This document shows positions 31,699 to 42,361 of a stretch of 64,000 nt of DNA, one piece after another. The notes below the pieces were generated by a model. The model was not told the origin of the DNA and made no database searches. It saw only the letters and a program-made list of their open reading frames with translations. Position 1 is the stretch's first letter. The number at the start of each line of letters is the position of its first letter. Position numbers and translations under genes: made by a program. Location of the stretch: contig NZ_FTMX01000001.1 in the NCBI RefSeq assembly GCF_900156045.1, positions 558,001 to 622,000 on the forward strand. Reading direction: 5' to 3'. Source of the DNA: Peribacillus simplex. Its GTDB lineage: Bacteria > Bacillota > Bacilli > Bacillales > DSM-1321.

Positions 31699-32276
31699 AA
31701 GTGACGAGTTCAGATATTGTCATCAGTGCTGTGAAGCCTGAACAATATCCAAATACCCCAATACCGGAATTTGCCTTGGCAGGCCGTTCCAACGTTGGGA
31801 AATCCAGTTTCATCAACAAAATGATCAATCGAAAAAACTTGGCGCGCACATCCTCTAAACCGGGTAAGACGCAGACCTTGAATTTTTATATCATAAATGA
31901 AGCACTCCATTTTGTGGATGTACCGGGTTATGGTTATGCAAAAGTATCCAAGACGGAGCGTGATGCTTGGGGAAAGATGATCGAAACGTACTTCACTTCC
32001 CGTGACCAGCTTCGCGCTGCGCTTCTGATCGTCGATTTGCGTCATCCGCCGACAAAGGATGATATCGCAATGTATGAATTCCTGAAGCATTATGATCTGC
32101 CCCGGATCGTTATTGCCACCAAAGCGGATAAAATTCCAAAAGGCAAATGGCAGAAGCACTTGAAAATCACGCGCCAAACGTTAAATATGGAAAAAGAAGA
32201 TGAATTGCTTCTATTTTCTGGAGAAACAGGCGAAGGTAAGGAACAAGCATGGGGCGTCCTTAAGAAATACATGTAA
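31695..32276 (+). CDS. ysxC: Ribosome biogenesis GTPase YsxC/EngB
   Basis: This 193-residue TRAFAC GTPase has G1 [14 protein letters not shown]2 region [14 protein letters not shown]3 [12 protein letters not shown] and G4 [13 protein letters not shown]. It is essential for late assembly of the 50S subunit in B. subtilis. The start ATG overlaps the lonA stop (ATGA), so its translation is coupled to lonA. Confidence 0.96.
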   Translation: MKVTSSDIVISAVKPEQYPNTPIPEFALAGRSNVGKSSFINKMINRKNLARTSSKPGKTQTLNFYIINEALHFVDVPGYGYAKVSKTERDAWGKMIETYFTSRDQLRAALLIVDLRHPPTKDDIAMYEFLKHYDLPRIVIATKADKIPKGKWQKHLKITRQTLNMEKEDELLLFSGETGEGKEQAWGVLKKYM

Positions 32277-32279
32277 AAG

Positions 32280-32314
32280 AAAAGGGTATTCCGCAACTGG
32301 AATACCCTTTTTTT
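32280..32314 (+). terminator. Terminator after ysxC
   Basis: AAAAGGGTATTCC pairs with GGAATACCCTTTT around GCAACT, with T's after and A's before, so it can also serve the convergent minus-strand gene. Confidence 0.92.
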
Positions 32315-32350
32315 CTTATGGAATTCATGAAAATTTCCAATCAATGATTT

Positions 32351-32833
32351 TCACTTTTTTCGAACCAAAAAATAAATTCCGATTGCCATCAAGGCAAATG
32401 GCCAAAACCTTTCGATATTCGCAGTAGTTGTATCAACAAACCCGAAAGACGTTGTGATTTTATCATAGAATAACAAAGTGATCGAGACGATGAATATTAC
32501 TATGCCGTGAAACATTCCAGATTTTGTTTTGCGTGCCCGGAGAATAAATCCCAGCGAGATGATTAAAATAAAGATACCTATATTATCCGGCCAAATATCC
32601 AGGTTCTCGACGATGTGGAAGTGAGCCCCGAACCCCAGTAAGATTACGCCTGGCAGGATGGACTCATATTCATTACCGCTATATGCCTGAATCAGGAAGG
32701 CGGCACCGACTATACACAATAAAGTGGGCCAGGTGAAAAAGCCTGGAAAGATTTCGATTTGGGAATGTTCAAGAAAAAAATAGAGCCCGAAACCGATTAA
32801 AACGATTCCTGGGAAAATACGCTGCGTTTTCAT
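32351..32833 (-). CDS. ysxD: Membrane protein with LiaF-type transmembrane repeats, YsxD-like
   Basis: The 160-residue protein has about six hydrophobic segments arranged as repeats of FPGIVLIGFGLYFFL-like stretches with a Pro-Gly turn. That pattern is typical of the LiaF transmembrane/DUF5668 domain, but no C-terminal LiaF sensory domain is present. AGGAGGATAAAATG on the minus strand gives a strong start. The position between ysxC and hemA is that of ysxD in B. subtilis. Function unknown. Confidence 0.78.
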   Translation of the reverse strand: MKTQRIFPGIVLIGFGLYFFLEHSQIEIFPGFFTWPTLLCIVGAAFLIQAYSGNEYESILPGVILLGFGAHFHIVENLDIWPDNIGIFILIISLGFILRARKTKSGMFHGIVIFIVSITLLFYDKITTSFGFVDTTTANIERFWPFALMAIGIYFLVRKK

Positions 32834-33019
32834 TTTATCCTCCTATGCAATTCGATTACTTGAAGTTTTTTGCCATTTTTGATATGGTACTTTTGTACAC
32901 AATGTCGAAATATGTATGTAACATACAAAACCGCTTAGACACCTTTTGTAGCAAATCAGGCGTTTTGGCTGTCTTTTCCATGGTAGCATACGTTTTCATA
33001 AACTGTTCATATTATTTGC

Positions 33020-33047
33020 GTGAAACCATTTTAGTACATGGTATAAT
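33020..33047 (+). promoter_or_regulatory. Promoter of the hem operon, possible PerR box
   Basis: TATAAT at 33042-33047 has an extended -10 (TGG) and a poor -35 (GTGAAA, spacer 16). The 15 bases GTATAATAAATTTAC over the -10 match 11 of 15 positions of the PerR box. hemA is PerR-controlled in B. subtilis, but this match is weak. Confidence 0.45.
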
Positions 33048-33086
33048 AAATTTACATGAAAAATTTTGGGGGTGCAAAACAAAAGG

Positions 33087-34433
33087 ATGCATATTCTAGC
33101 GGTTGGTATAAATTACAAAACTGCCCCTGTAGAAATTCGGGAAAAACTATCGTTTAACGAAGCCGAACTTGCCGAGGCAATGAAAGCTCTTAAAAATAAA
33201 AAAAGCATCTTGGAAAACATTATTATTTCAACATGTAACAGGACGGAAATATATGCGGTCGGTGACCAGCTTCATACAAGCCGGTATTATATAAAGGAAT
33301 TTCTTTCGGAATGGTTTAACATCGATAAAGAAGAATTTTCTAAATACCTGTATATCTATGAAAGCGATGGGGCTGCCGAGAATTTATTTTCAGTGACCTG
33401 CGGCTTGAATTCCATGATACTGGGAGAAACTCAGATTTTGGGACAAGTACGTTCAAGCTATCTGTTAGGACAGAAGGAAGATACGATCGGTACCGTTTTT
33501 AACCATCTCTTCAAACAAGCCCTTACATTAGCGAAAAAAGCCCATTCAGAAACAGAGATCAATACGAATGCCGTTTCTGTCAGCTATGCGGCAGTAGAGC
33601 TTGCAAAAAAAATCTTCGGTGGCCTGAATGGCAAGAACGTCTTGATTCTTGGTGCCGGTAAGATGGGTGAGCTGGCCATTCAAAATCTGTATAGCAATGG
33701 CGCCGACAGCATTACAGTCATTAACCGCACCTTCCAGAAAGCGGTCGACCTGGCCGGGAGATTCAATGGTACGGCGAAACAGCTTCAAGAGCTGCAATGC
33801 GCTTTAGTGGATACCGATATCCTGATTACTTCCACTGGATCGAAAGATCTTCTTGTAACAAAAGAAATGATGTCATTCGTCAATAAGCTTCGTAAAGGAC
33901 GTCCTATTTTTATGGTCGATATCGCAGTGCCGCGTGACCTCGATCCAACATTGGGTGAGCTGGAAAATGTCTTCTTGTATGACATTGACGATCTTGAAGG
34001 GATCGTGCAAGCCAATATCGAAGAACGTAAAAAAGCTGCCGAGAAAATAGAATTGATGATCGAATCGGAAATTGTGGACTTCAACCAATGGATTAATTTG
34101 CTTGGTGTGGTTCCCGTCATTTCTTCTTTACGGGAAAAATCCCTAACGATACAGAAGGAAACGATGGAAAGCATCGAAAGAAAGCTTCCGCATTTGAGCG
34201 AACGTGACAAAAAAGTTCTGAACAAGCATACGAAAAGCATCATCAACCAAATGCTGAAAGATCCGATACTTTATGCAAAAGAGCTGGCAGATGAGCCAAA
34301 TGCAAAAGAGCAATTGAATAATTTCGTGAAAATCTTTCATTTAGAGGAATTGATTGAAGACCAGCTGGTTGCGGATGAAAAAGAACGGAACAGCTCCAAG
34401 CCATCCCTATTGAATCCAGTTCCTGTCCAGTAA
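33087..34433 (+). CDS. hemA: Glutamyl-tRNA reductase
   Basis: First step of the C5 haem pathway: NADPH-dependent reduction of Glu-tRNA to glutamate-1-semialdehyde. Of 448 residues, the catalytic Cys50 lies in [11 protein letters not shown]. The Rossmann motif is [13 protein letters not shown], and the C-terminal dimerisation domain includes [21 protein letters not shown] chose the ATG at 33087, which gives the family N-terminus [18 protein letters not shown]. The ribosome binding site (GGGGGTG) is 13 bases away, longer than usual. The open frame continues upstream to a TTG at 33066 that overlaps this site. Confidence 0.95.
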   Translation: MHILAVGINYKTAPVEIREKLSFNEAELAEAMKALKNKKSILENIIISTCNRTEIYAVGDQLHTSRYYIKEFLSEWFNIDKEEFSKYLYIYESDGAAENLFSVTCGLNSMILGETQILGQVRSSYLLGQKEDTIGTVFNHLFKQALTLAKKAHSETEINTNAVSVSYAAVELAKKIFGGLNGKNVLILGAGKMGELAIQNLYSNGADSITVINRTFQKAVDLAGRFNGTAKQLQELQCALVDTDILITSTGSKDLLVTKEMMSFVNKLRKGRPIFMVDIAVPRDLDPTLGELENVFLYDIDDLEGIVQANIEERKKAAEKIELMIESEIVDFNQWINLLGVVPVISSLREKSLTIQKETMESIERKLPHLSERDKKVLNKHTKSIINQMLKDPILYAKELADEPNAKEQLNNFVKIFHLEELIEDQLVADEKERNSSKPSLLNPVPVQ

Positions 34434-34443
34434 TGAGGTAGAC

Positions 34444-35274
34444 ATGGAATTACTAATGACAAGATTGCATGAAGCCACTGTTTTGTTGTATGCCGTCAGT
34501 ATGCTTTTATATTTTATCGATTTCCTTAATAATAACCAGAAGGCGAATAGGGTCGCCTTCTGGTTGCTTTCTATTGTTTGGGTACTGCAAACAATTTTTT
34601 TGTTTCTGTATGTGTTGAAAACGGGAAGGTTCCCGGTATTGACGATTTTTGAAGGCTTATATTTTTATGCATGGGTCCTCATATCGCTATCTTTAATCAT
34701 TAACCGATTGCTAAGAGTCGATTTTACGGTCTTTTTTACGAATGTACTAGGTTTCATGGTCATGGCCATCCATACCTTCGCACCTGTTCAGATAGAATCT
34801 CAAGTGCTTGCACAGCGCCTGGTTTCAGAGCTATTGCTCATACATATCACTTTTGCCATCCTATCATATGGGGCATTCACGCTTTCTTTCGTTTTTTCAC
34901 TTTTATACTTAATTCAATATGATTTACTGAAAAGGAAGAAATGGGGGAAACGCCTGCTTCGACTCGGCGATTTAACAAAGCTTGAGCATATGTCTTATGT
35001 CCTCGCGGTAATAGGTGTTCCATTATTGGTGGTCTCCCTTATCCTGGGGATTCAATGGGCTTATATAAAAGTGCCTGGGGTATCCTGGCTGGACATGAAG
35101 ATCATCGGCTCATTCATTTTGCTTATCGCTTACAGTGTGTTTTTATACTTGAAAATTCGGAAACAAATGTATGGAAGGACGCTAGCCTTTCTGAATATTG
35201 GATCTTTCATGATTGTGTTAATTAACTTTTTCCTTTTCGGAAGCCTTTCAACATTCCACTTTTGGAATACATAG
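34444..35274 (+). CDS. hemX: HemX, CcsA/ResC-like membrane protein
   Basis: The 276-residue protein has about eight membrane segments of the cytochrome c assembly (CcsA) family, including the central HITFAILSYGAFTLSFVFSL with its conserved His. In B. subtilis HemX lowers the level of HemA. The gene lies ten bases after hemA and nine before hemC, so it is clearly in the operon. Confidence 0.92.
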   Translation: MELLMTRLHEATVLLYAVSMLLYFIDFLNNNQKANRVAFWLLSIVWVLQTIFLFLYVLKTGRFPVLTIFEGLYFYAWVLISLSLIINRLLRVDFTVFFTNVLGFMVMAIHTFAPVQIESQVLAQRLVSELLLIHITFAILSYGAFTLSFVFSLLYLIQYDLLKRKKWGKRLLRLGDLTKLEHMSYVLAVIGVPLLVVSLILGIQWAYIKVPGVSWLDMKIIGSFILLIAYSVFLYLKIRKQMYGRTLAFLNIGSFMIVLINFFLFGSLSTFHFWNT

Positions 35275-35283
35275 GAGGAAACT

Positions 35284-36216
35284 ATGAGAAAAATAATTGT
35301 CGGTTCTAGACGTAGTAAATTAGCGATCACCCAAACGAACTGGGTAATCGATCAACTTAAAGAGCTTGGGGTTCCATACGAGTTCGAGGTGAAGGAAATT
35401 GTCACAAAGGGTGACCAAATCCTTGATGTAACACTTTCCAAGGTAGGCGGAAAAGGCTTATTCGTTAAAGAAATCGAACAAGCGATGCTCGATAAAGAAA
35501 TTGATATGGCCGTACATAGTATGAAAGATATGCCTGCTGTACTGCCTCCAGGCTTGACGATTGGCTGCATACCACCGAGGGAGGACCATCGGGATGCCTT
35601 GATTTCCAAGAACGGTGAAACTCTTTCCGAACTGAAGCCCGGTTCCATCATTGGTACAAGCAGCTTGCGCCGTGGCGCGCAAATTTTGGCTAGAAGGCCG
35701 GACCTTGAAATTAAATGGATTCGCGGTAATATCGATACCCGTCTGAATAAGCTGAAAACGGAAGATTATGATGCCATCATTTTAGCAGCGGCCGGACTAT
35801 CAAGAATGGGATGGGAGCAGGACATCGTTACGGAATTTTTAGATGAAGATATTTGCATTCCGGCAGTTGGGCAAGGAGCACTTTCCATTGAATGCCGCGA
35901 AGACGACAAAGATCTGTTGGCGGAACTTGCGAAATTGACCTGTGAAAAAACGAAAAGAACGGTAGAAGCGGAACGTGCCTTTTTGGATAAAATGGAAGGC
36001 GGATGCCAGGTGCCGATTGCCGGATTTGCGGTGGCAAAAGATGATGGATTCGTTTCGTTGACGGCTTTGGTCGCTGCCCCGGATGGAAAGGTGATTTATA
36101 AAGAAATGGTTGAGGGTACTGATCCCGAGGCGGTTGGGCATGCTGCTGCCAAACAGATTAGCGAAATGGGCGGTAAAGAATTGATCGATCGCGTAAAAGA
36201 AGAGCTTGATCAGTAA
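35284..36216 (+). CDS. hemC: Hydroxymethylbilane synthase (porphobilinogen deaminase)
   Basis: Polymerises four porphobilinogens on a dipyrromethane cofactor. Of 310 residues, the cofactor-binding Cys is in [12 protein letters not shown]. The N-terminal [15 protein letters not shown] and the active-site Asp in VHSMKDMPA are conserved. AGGAGGAAACT precedes the ATG. Its stop overlaps the hemD start by one base. Confidence 0.97.
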   Translation: MRKIIVGSRRSKLAITQTNWVIDQLKELGVPYEFEVKEIVTKGDQILDVTLSKVGGKGLFVKEIEQAMLDKEIDMAVHSMKDMPAVLPPGLTIGCIPPREDHRDALISKNGETLSELKPGSIIGTSSLRRGAQILARRPDLEIKWIRGNIDTRLNKLKTEDYDAIILAAAGLSRMGWEQDIVTEFLDEDICIPAVGQGALSIECREDDKDLLAELAKLTCEKTKRTVEAERAFLDKMEGGCQVPIAGFAVAKDDGFVSLTALVAAPDGKVIYKEMVEGTDPEAVGHAAAKQISEMGGKELIDRVKEELDQ

Positions 36217-37013
36217 TGAATCCCGTTCAACCCCTTAAGGATTATCAGGTATTAATCACCAGAGGGAAAGGACAGGCGGATGGTTTAAAAGAGTCGATCG
36301 AGAAAAATGGCGGAACGCCGCTTCTCGTGCCATTGCTTGAGTTCACTCTTCCTGATCATATGGATGATGTGCAACAGCGGTTAGAAGAATTGCTTTCATA
36401 TGACTGGATCATCCTGACCAGTCAAAATGGGGTGGATTTCTTCTTTAAGTTACTTGGAAACCAGCCTTTAAAGCTTCCGAAAATAGCCGTAATCGGCTCC
36501 AAAACAGAAGCCGCCCTGAAACGACATGGATATAAGGCGGATTTCGTTCCAGCTCAGTTTGTTGCCGAAGGGTTCGTGGCGGAGTTCAATACCCGGCTTG
36601 ATCCGGGGGCACGCGTGCTGCTGGCAAAAGGAAATCTCGCAAGGGCGGTCATTGCGGAGGCGATCAATGAAGCTGGTGCATCGTGTGATGAAGTGATTAT
36701 TTATCATACAGTGCTTCCCCGAAGCAGTGAAAAAAAACTGGTGCATCTTATAAAGAACCATGAAATCGACATCATAACCTTTACGAGTTCATCGACGGTC
36801 AATCATTTTTTACAGATCATGAAACGCCATGAATTGGATACATACATAGACCGGATCATCATCGCAGCAATCGGGCCGATTGCCGCTAAAACGGCTGAAA
36901 AACATGGGCTATCCGTCGATGTCTGTCCAGATGTTTATACGACGGATGCCATGGTTACGGAGTTAATACGCTTCATCTTGACAAGAAGGGAAAAGGGAGG
37001 AACTTTAACATGA
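36216..37013 (+). CDS. hemD: Uroporphyrinogen-III synthase
   Basis: Closes hydroxymethylbilane with inversion of ring D. The 265 residues form the two-domain HemD fold, with [11 protein letters not shown] and [14 protein letters not shown] as the paired loop motifs. HemD is poorly conserved, so gene position between hemC and hemB supports the call. It overlaps hemC by one base and hemB by four. Confidence 0.93.
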   Translation: MNPVQPLKDYQVLITRGKGQADGLKESIEKNGGTPLLVPLLEFTLPDHMDDVQQRLEELLSYDWIILTSQNGVDFFFKLLGNQPLKLPKIAVIGSKTEAALKRHGYKADFVPAQFVAEGFVAEFNTRLDPGARVLLAKGNLARAVIAEAINEAGASCDEVIIYHTVLPRSSEKKLVHLIKNHEIDIITFTSSSTVNHFLQIMKRHELDTYIDRIIIAAIGPIAAKTAEKHGLSVDVCPDVYTTDAMVTELIRFILTRREKGGTLT

Positions 37014-38002
37014 AAAACATTCCATTCAATCGCCACCGCCGCTTGCGTGCAAGTGCTGGCATGAGGGCATTAGTCCGTGAAACACAATTGCATAAAGAGG
37101 ATTTGATCTATCCGATCTTCGTCATCGACGGGGAAAATGTGAAAAATGAAATCAACTCCATGCCAGGCATCTATCAGTTATCCATGGATAATCTGGGGGC
37201 CGAAATGGATGAAGTCGTGAGTCTTGGAATTAAATCAGTCATATTATTCGGTGTCCCTTTTGATCATGATAAAGACGAACAGGGCACAGGGGCATTTCAT
37301 CACAACGGACTTGTGCAAGAGGCAACCCGCTTTATTAAAAAACAATATCCTGAAGTTATTGTCATTGCGGATACCTGTCTTTGTGAGTATACAAGCCATG
37401 GCCATTGCGGAGTCGTTGAAGGGGAGAAAATCCTCAATGACGCTTCTCTTGACCTTCTTGCCAAAACGGCAATCAGCCAGGCAGAGGCCGGCGCCGATAT
37501 CATTGCGCCTTCCAATATGATGGACGGTTTCGTTGCGGCGATCCGTACAGGTCTGGATGAAGCGGGTTATGAAGATATTCCGATCATGTCCTATGCGGTG
37601 AAATATGCTTCGGCTTTTTACGGCCCATTCCGTGATGCTGCGAATGGTGCCCCACAATTTGGTGACAGGAAAACTTACCAAATGGATCCCGCCAATCGCC
37701 TTGAAGCGTTCCGTGAGGCTGAATCCGATGTTGCTGAAGGTGCGGACTTCCTAATCGTGAAACCGGCCCTTTCCTACATGGACATCATCAGGGACGTTAA
37801 GAATAACTTTAATCTTCCGGTTGTTTCCTATAATGTCAGCGGTGAATATTCAATGGTCAAGGCTGCTGCCCAAAATGGCTGGATTGATGAAAAAGCGATA
37901 GTGATGGAAATGCTGACAGGCTTGAAACGCGCAGGTTCCGACTTGATCATTACGTATTTTTCAAAAGAGGTAGCACGCTGGATAAACGAAGATAATCAAT
38001 GA
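37010..38002 (+). CDS. hemB: Porphobilinogen synthase (delta-aminolevulinate dehydratase)
   Basis: Condenses two aminolevulinates. The 330 residues carry the zinc-type cysteine cluster [14 protein letters not shown] and the two active-site lysines in [17 protein letters not shown] and [11 protein letters not shown]. The enzyme is thus of the zinc-dependent class. The ATG lies inside the end of hemD (four-base overlap), behind GGGAGG. Confidence 0.97.
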   Translation: MKNIPFNRHRRLRASAGMRALVRETQLHKEDLIYPIFVIDGENVKNEINSMPGIYQLSMDNLGAEMDEVVSLGIKSVILFGVPFDHDKDEQGTGAFHHNGLVQEATRFIKKQYPEVIVIADTCLCEYTSHGHCGVVEGEKILNDASLDLLAKTAISQAEAGADIIAPSNMMDGFVAAIRTGLDEAGYEDIPIMSYAVKYASAFYGPFRDAANGAPQFGDRKTYQMDPANRLEAFREAESDVAEGADFLIVKPALSYMDIIRDVKNNFNLPVVSYNVSGEYSMVKAAAQNGWIDEKAIVMEMLTGLKRAGSDLIITYFSKEVARWINEDNQ

Positions 38003-38043
38003 TATAAAAAATATAACCTGTAATGGAAAAAGGGGATTGAATC

Positions 38044-39333
38044 ATGCGGTCATATGAAAAATCGAAAGAAGCGTTTGCCGAAGCAAAAAATTTGATGCCA
38101 GGCGGCGTGAACAGCCCGGTACGTGCCTTCAAATCTGTGGACATGGATCCCATTTTCATGGAGCGTGGAAAAGGCTCAAAAATGTATGATATCGATGGAA
38201 ATGAATATATCGACTATGTTCTTTCATGGGGACCGCTTATCCTGGGTCACACGAATGACCGTGTCGTGGAGTCATTGAAAAAGGTAGCGGAATCAGGTAC
38301 AAGCTTTGGAACTTCTACGCTTATAGAGAATGAACTGGCCAAGTTGGTTATTGAACGGGTGCCTTCGATTGAAATGATCCGGATGGTATCTTCAGGAACC
38401 GAAGCGACGATGAGTGCACTAAGGCTGGCACGAGGCATTACAGGCCGTGATAAAATCCTGAAATTCGAAGGTTCCTATCATGGCCATGGCGATTCATTGC
38501 TAATCAAAGCGGGTTCCGGCGTTGCAACATTAGGTTTACCGGATAGCCCTGGGGTACCGGAAGGCATTGCAAAAAATACGATTACCGTGGCATATAATGA
38601 TCTTGCTGCAACCAAATATGCGTTTGAACAATTTGGCGAAGACATCGCTTGCATCATCGTGGAACCAGTTGCAGGGAACATGGGCGTGGTTCCGCCACAA
38701 CCTGGTTTCCTCGAAGGCTTACGTGAAGTGACGACCCAATACGGGGCTCTATTGATCTTTGACGAAGTTATGACAGGGTTCCGTGTCGGCTATAATTGTG
38801 CACAAGGCTATTTTGGCATCGTACCTGACCTGACTTGCCTTGGGAAAGTAATCGGCGGAGGCTTGCCTGTCGGAGCATTCGGAGGCAAGCGCGAATTCAT
38901 GGAACAAATTGCCCCGAGTGGGACAATCTATCAAGCGGGGACATTGTCTGGTAACCCTCTTGCGATGACGGCCGGCCTTGAAACGCTGAGTCAATTGACT
39001 CCAGAATCCTATGATGAGTTCACCCGAAAAGGGGATATGCTCGAAAAAGGAATTGGAGAAGCAGCGGAAAAGTACGGAGTTCCCCATACATTCAACCGTG
39101 CCGGTTCCATGATTGGACTTTTCTTTACTAATGAAGAAGTCGTAAACTATGATACAGCTAAAACATCCGACTTAGAGTTCTTTGCTTCTTACTATAGGGA
39201 AATGGCGAATCAAGGCATCTACTTGCCGCCGTCACAGTTTGAAGGTTTATTCCTTTCCACTGCACATAGTGATGAAGATATCGAAAAGACCATTACAGCG
39301 GCAGAACAGGCTTTTGCAAAATTAAAAAAATGA
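38044..39333 (+). CDS. hemL: Glutamate-1-semialdehyde 2,1-aminomutase
   Basis: PLP enzyme making 5-aminolevulinate from the HemA product. Of 429 residues, [16 protein letters not shown] binds phosphate, YHGHGDSLL is typical, and the PLP lysine is in [27 protein letters not shown] precedes the ATG. It ends the hemAXCDBL operon. Confidence 0.97.
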   Translation: MRSYEKSKEAFAEAKNLMPGGVNSPVRAFKSVDMDPIFMERGKGSKMYDIDGNEYIDYVLSWGPLILGHTNDRVVESLKKVAESGTSFGTSTLIENELAKLVIERVPSIEMIRMVSSGTEATMSALRLARGITGRDKILKFEGSYHGHGDSLLIKAGSGVATLGLPDSPGVPEGIAKNTITVAYNDLAATKYAFEQFGEDIACIIVEPVAGNMGVVPPQPGFLEGLREVTTQYGALLIFDEVMTGFRVGYNCAQGYFGIVPDLTCLGKVIGGGLPVGAFGGKREFMEQIAPSGTIYQAGTLSGNPLAMTAGLETLSQLTPESYDEFTRKGDMLEKGIGEAAEKYGVPHTFNRAGSMIGLFFTNEEVVNYDTAKTSDLEFFASYYREMANQGIYLPPSQFEGLFLSTAHSDEDIEKTITAAEQAFAKLKK

Positions 39334-39379
39334 TGCAAGGCTTCATGAACTACTGCTATATTCGATAATAATAAATTTG

Positions 39380-39430
39380 AACTGGCTGCTTTTTTCCAAA
39401 GGCTTTTGGAGAAAGGTAGCCAGTTTTTTT
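39380..39430 (+). terminator. Terminator of the hem operon
   Basis: AACTGGCT pairs with AGCCAGTT as the base of a longer interrupted stem (inner TTCCAAA with TTTGGA-like pairing), then T's. Confidence 0.85.
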
Positions 39431-39480
39431 GAATTCAATCAGTAAATGGAAGAAACGAATCAAAAGTAGGAGGCCGAACT

Positions 39481-39533
39481 AATTGGTAGAAGGTCGGATT
39501 AATACGGCGTTGGGTAAAAATAATTGGTAGAAG
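39481..39533 (+). repeat. Short direct repeat in the gap 39431-39744
   Basis: AATTGGTAGAAG occurs at 39481-39492 and again at 39522-39533, each next to a GTCGG or GTCCCG stretch, with further GGCCGA copies nearby (39472, 39547, 39571). No reading frame is present. The pattern looks like a decayed interspersed repeat. The rest of this 314-base gap holds only the spoVID promoter. Confidence 0.45.
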
Positions 39534-39668
39534 TCCCGAAGATAGGCCGAATCATGCCGGATTTTTCAGGCCGATTGATGCACTCCAACTTAATTTTAGA
39601 CTAGAAATTGAATCTCCTTCTTTTTAAAAGGCACAGGAATTATAAGATTTATTGCATATGAAATTAAG

Positions 39669-39697
39669 GAATAAACAGCTTCCCTCCTTCATAGATT
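39669..39697 (+). promoter_or_regulatory. Sigma-E-type promoter of spoVID
   Basis: GAATAAA (-35, pattern KMATATT) and CATAGATT (-10, pattern CATACAHT) are 14 bases apart, the usual sigma-E spacing. spoVID is sigma-E-dependent in B. subtilis. Confidence 0.55.
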
Positions 39698-39744
39698 GAT
39701 ATTGGTATAGGTACCGTTTCCTGAAGCTGAAAGGAGGAGTTGTC

Positions 39745-41139
39745 TTGTCGCAAGAAAATGAATCGTATTTACGATTTTCTTTAGAGGAATCCGTTTGGTT
39801 CCAGAAGGGACAGGAAGTGGCTGAGCTATATTCCATTTCCCTTGATCCGAATGTGGCGATTCAAGAAAGTGACCAATATGTTTTTATACGAGGCTCGTTA
39901 GATTTAAGCGGTGAATACAAAGGCTCGCAAAATGGTGAAGAAGAGGAGTTTTCGCAGACCTTTTTGCCAAAAGCGGTTCAAAAGGTCGAGAGGCATCTCG
40001 ATGGACTTAATGAGTTCACTCACCGTTTTCCGGTTGATATAACGATTCCGAATAATCGGATTGCCTCATTGGATGAGGTCGATGTCTCGATTCAAAGCTT
40101 TGATTATGCCATGCCAGAGCATAACTGTTTGAAATTGCAGGCGGACCTTTTGATAACCGGAATCTATAATGATTCATATGTGGAAGAACGTTTCGATACC
40201 GAGCAGGAAGTTGGGGAAACAGGGGAACAGGAAGAAACGGATGGGGAAAATGAGTCATATATTCCTTATGCAGCTGCAGTGCCGCCAATTCCGGATTTTC
40301 AGCCTGTTTTTCGTGATGAGGAGGAAGAAGAGTTATACGCGCCTTTTTCTGCAGAGGCAAAACGAATTTCTGAAGCAAACGAAGAGGAAGAAGAAGAACC
40401 GATTTATTTAAGCGATCAGCATAATGCCCCAGTTTTTGAAATGCCCGTTTCACCATATCCTGAAGAGGAGGAGTGGGAAACGGAAGTGCATAGAGAGGAA
40501 GAAGCTGTAGAAGAAGATGTAATTGGCGATCCGCCTGACTCTACGGAAATGGTACCTTCAATGGGAGAGGCGCAACTGGAGGAAGTACCTAGCAGGCAGG
40601 ATTCCATGGAGAAGATGGAGATTCCAAGGGTGAGCGAGGAAGTAGTAGAAGAGCCAAGTCATGCAACCAAGCATCAAAATAGCCCAGTTTCAAATTTAGA
40701 AACCGAGGATGTCATCAGGCAGGGGGAAGATGACGTTGCAGCGGGTCCTATCCTTAATGAGAATGTGAAGGTGGAGCAAGAGGAATCCAATTCGTCCATA
40801 AGCGATCTATTCAAAAAGAGGGAAAGACCAGCGCCTCCGGCTAAGGAGGGTAAGAATTTCAAAGGCAGGAAACAAGCCGCGGAACGTGATGATAAAGAAA
40901 CGGCCGATCATGATGAAAAGCAGCTATCCATCATGGATTTATTCGGACGGAAACAAGAAGAAGAACTGGTAAGGATGAAGGTTTGCATTGTTCAGCAAGG
41001 GGAAACGCTTGATGACTTGGCTCAACGATATGATGTTACGGTTCAATCGATACTTTTCAGCAATGAATTGGAGTCGAATCAGAACGTCCATGAAGGGCAA
41101 GTCATCTATATACCGAAGGCGGTTGCATATAAGAATTGA
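39745..41139 (+). CDS. spoVID: Spore coat morphogenetic protein SpoVID
   Basis: Needed for the coat to encase the forespore; it interacts with SpoIVA and SafA. The 464 residues have an N-terminal beta-rich domain (about 1-140, LRFSLEESVWFQKGQEV at the start), a very acidic low-complexity middle (about 150-400), and a C-terminal LysM domain. The LysM part reads VQQGETLDDLAQRYDVTVQS ... LESNQNVHEGQVIYIP. The middle is shorter than in B. subtilis SpoVID (575 residues there, from memory). The start is TTG behind AAGGAGGAG. Confidence 0.93.
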   Translation: MSQENESYLRFSLEESVWFQKGQEVAELYSISLDPNVAIQESDQYVFIRGSLDLSGEYKGSQNGEEEEFSQTFLPKAVQKVERHLDGLNEFTHRFPVDITIPNNRIASLDEVDVSIQSFDYAMPEHNCLKLQADLLITGIYNDSYVEERFDTEQEVGETGEQEETDGENESYIPYAAAVPPIPDFQPVFRDEEEEELYAPFSAEAKRISEANEEEEEEPIYLSDQHNAPVFEMPVSPYPEEEEWETEVHREEEAVEEDVIGDPPDSTEMVPSMGEAQLEEVPSRQDSMEKMEIPRVSEEVVEEPSHATKHQNSPVSNLETEDVIRQGEDDVAAGPILNENVKVEQEESNSSISDLFKKRERPAPPAKEGKNFKGRKQAAERDDKETADHDEKQLSIMDLFGRKQEEELVRMKVCIVQQGETLDDLAQRYDVTVQSILFSNELESNQNVHEGQVIYIPKAVAYKN

Positions 41140-41144
41140 CGAGG

Positions 41145-41180
41145 ACAGAGAGCAGAGCATATGGTCTGCTCCTGTTTTTT
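41145..41180 (+). terminator. Terminator between spoVID and ysxE
   Basis: GAGCAGA and TCTGCTC pair around GCATATGG and are followed by CTG and six T's. It may make ysxE expression partly independent of spoVID. Confidence 0.75.
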
Positions 41181-41234
41181 AGGTGCCAGAGGGATCGGAT
41201 CGTTCAGTTTTTTTAGAGAAAGTGAGTGAGTCTC

Positions 41235-42305
41235 GTGAAGGAAAACGAGAATCAGCAGCCTGCCAATCGGGATCGTGACACGGAGACCGTATTGAGGGAA
41301 TATGCCATGTATGTACAATATATTGAGGACTTCGGGCGTGTAAAAAAAGTTTACAGTGATCGCGGTACATTTGCCTTGAAATCCATGTTACCGCAGAACG
41401 GCATTGATTTTATCAAAAATGTTCAAAAACTGTACCATCGCGGCTATAACCGGATCGTTCCCATTTATCAAACGATGGATCAGCGATATGCCGTTCTTCA
41501 TAATGGACGTTTATATTACCTGATGCCCTGGCTCAATAATGAAAGGGACGGGGAGCGCGATGAGAAACATAAGCAAATGTTCAGGGAGCTTGCTCGGATG
41601 CATACACTTTCCGTTAAGGAAATTCAAGTGGATACCGAGGAACGGGAAGCCCATTATGAGCGGACGCTTGATGCCTGGAATAACGAGAAGGACTTTATGG
41701 ATGAGTATATTGTCAGCTGTGAAAAGAAGTGGTATATGTCTCCATTCGAACTGACGGTTTGTTCTTTCTACACTGATATTTCACAGGCGCTGAAGTACTC
41801 GATCAAGAAGTTTGAAACCTGGTATGAAAAAACGAAGGATAGTGAAAAGGTCCGGACCGTGGTCACGCATGGAAAGGTTTCCATGAAGCATTTCGTTTAT
41901 GATGAGCGGGGATATGGATACTTCATCAATTTTGAGAATTCGAATACGGCTCCGCCGCATTTCGATTTACTGCCATTTCTCGTTAAATCGGCCAGGACCT
42001 ATCCTGTCCAATGCGATGACTGCGTTGACTGGCTATATAACTATTTTCGTTATTTTCCGTTGAAAGAAGAAGAATTGCTGCTCATGCAAAGTTATCTGGC
42101 ATTCCCTGGTTCAGCTTTGGAATTAGTGAAGGGTTACTCCGATGGAAGGGGCCATCGTTCAGAGCTTGATAATGTTACACAACTGCAGCGGCAATTTTGG
42201 CTTTTGAAAAATATTGAATATATGGTGATGAAAATCGAAGAAATCGAACAGCAGAAAAAGGCTGCTGCCGAAGCTGCCAAAGAAGAACAATCACCCCCAA
42301 GCTAA
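41235..42305 (+). CDS. ysxE: Spore coat-associated phosphotransferase-like protein YsxE
   Basis: The protein (about 356 residues) belongs to the CotS/YutH/YsxE branch of aminoglycoside-phosphotransferase-fold proteins. VKKVYSDRGTFALKSM has the ATP-binding lysine strand, RIVPIYQTMDQRYAVLHNGRLYYLMPWL forms the hinge, and VVTHGKVSMKHFVYDE replaces the usual catalytic HxD loop. The missing Asp suggests it may not be an active kinase. The GTG at 41235 is chosen for the better placed AAGTGAG; the frame is open to a GTG at 41226. It follows spoVID as in B. subtilis. Confidence 0.87.
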   Translation: MKENENQQPANRDRDTETVLREYAMYVQYIEDFGRVKKVYSDRGTFALKSMLPQNGIDFIKNVQKLYHRGYNRIVPIYQTMDQRYAVLHNGRLYYLMPWLNNERDGERDEKHKQMFRELARMHTLSVKEIQVDTEEREAHYERTLDAWNNEKDFMDEYIVSCEKKWYMSPFELTVCSFYTDISQALKYSIKKFETWYEKTKDSEKVRTVVTHGKVSMKHFVYDERGYGYFINFENSNTAPPHFDLLPFLVKSARTYPVQCDDCVDWLYNYFRYFPLKEEELLLMQSYLAFPGSALELVKGYSDGRGHRSELDNVTQLQRQFWLLKNIEYMVMKIEEIEQQKKAAAEAAKEEQSPPS

Positions 42306-42347
42306 ATATACATGATTGGATCATATCCAGTCATGTATATTTTTTTG
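42305..42347. terminator. Terminator between ysxE and the convergent small gene
   Basis: AATATACATGA-TTGGAT pairs with ATCCAG-TCATGTATATT. It is T-rich after and A-rich before, so likely bidirectional. Confidence 0.85.
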
Positions 42348-42361
42348 CTGTAAGGGAATAC

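Noticed and set aside
32845..33099. 84-codon open frame upstream of hemA
   Set aside because: No ribosome binding site; it spans the hem promoter and overlaps the hemA start.
41106..41370. Minus-strand frames between spoVID and ysxE
   Set aside because: They overlap two real genes and a terminator on the other strand and lack start signals.
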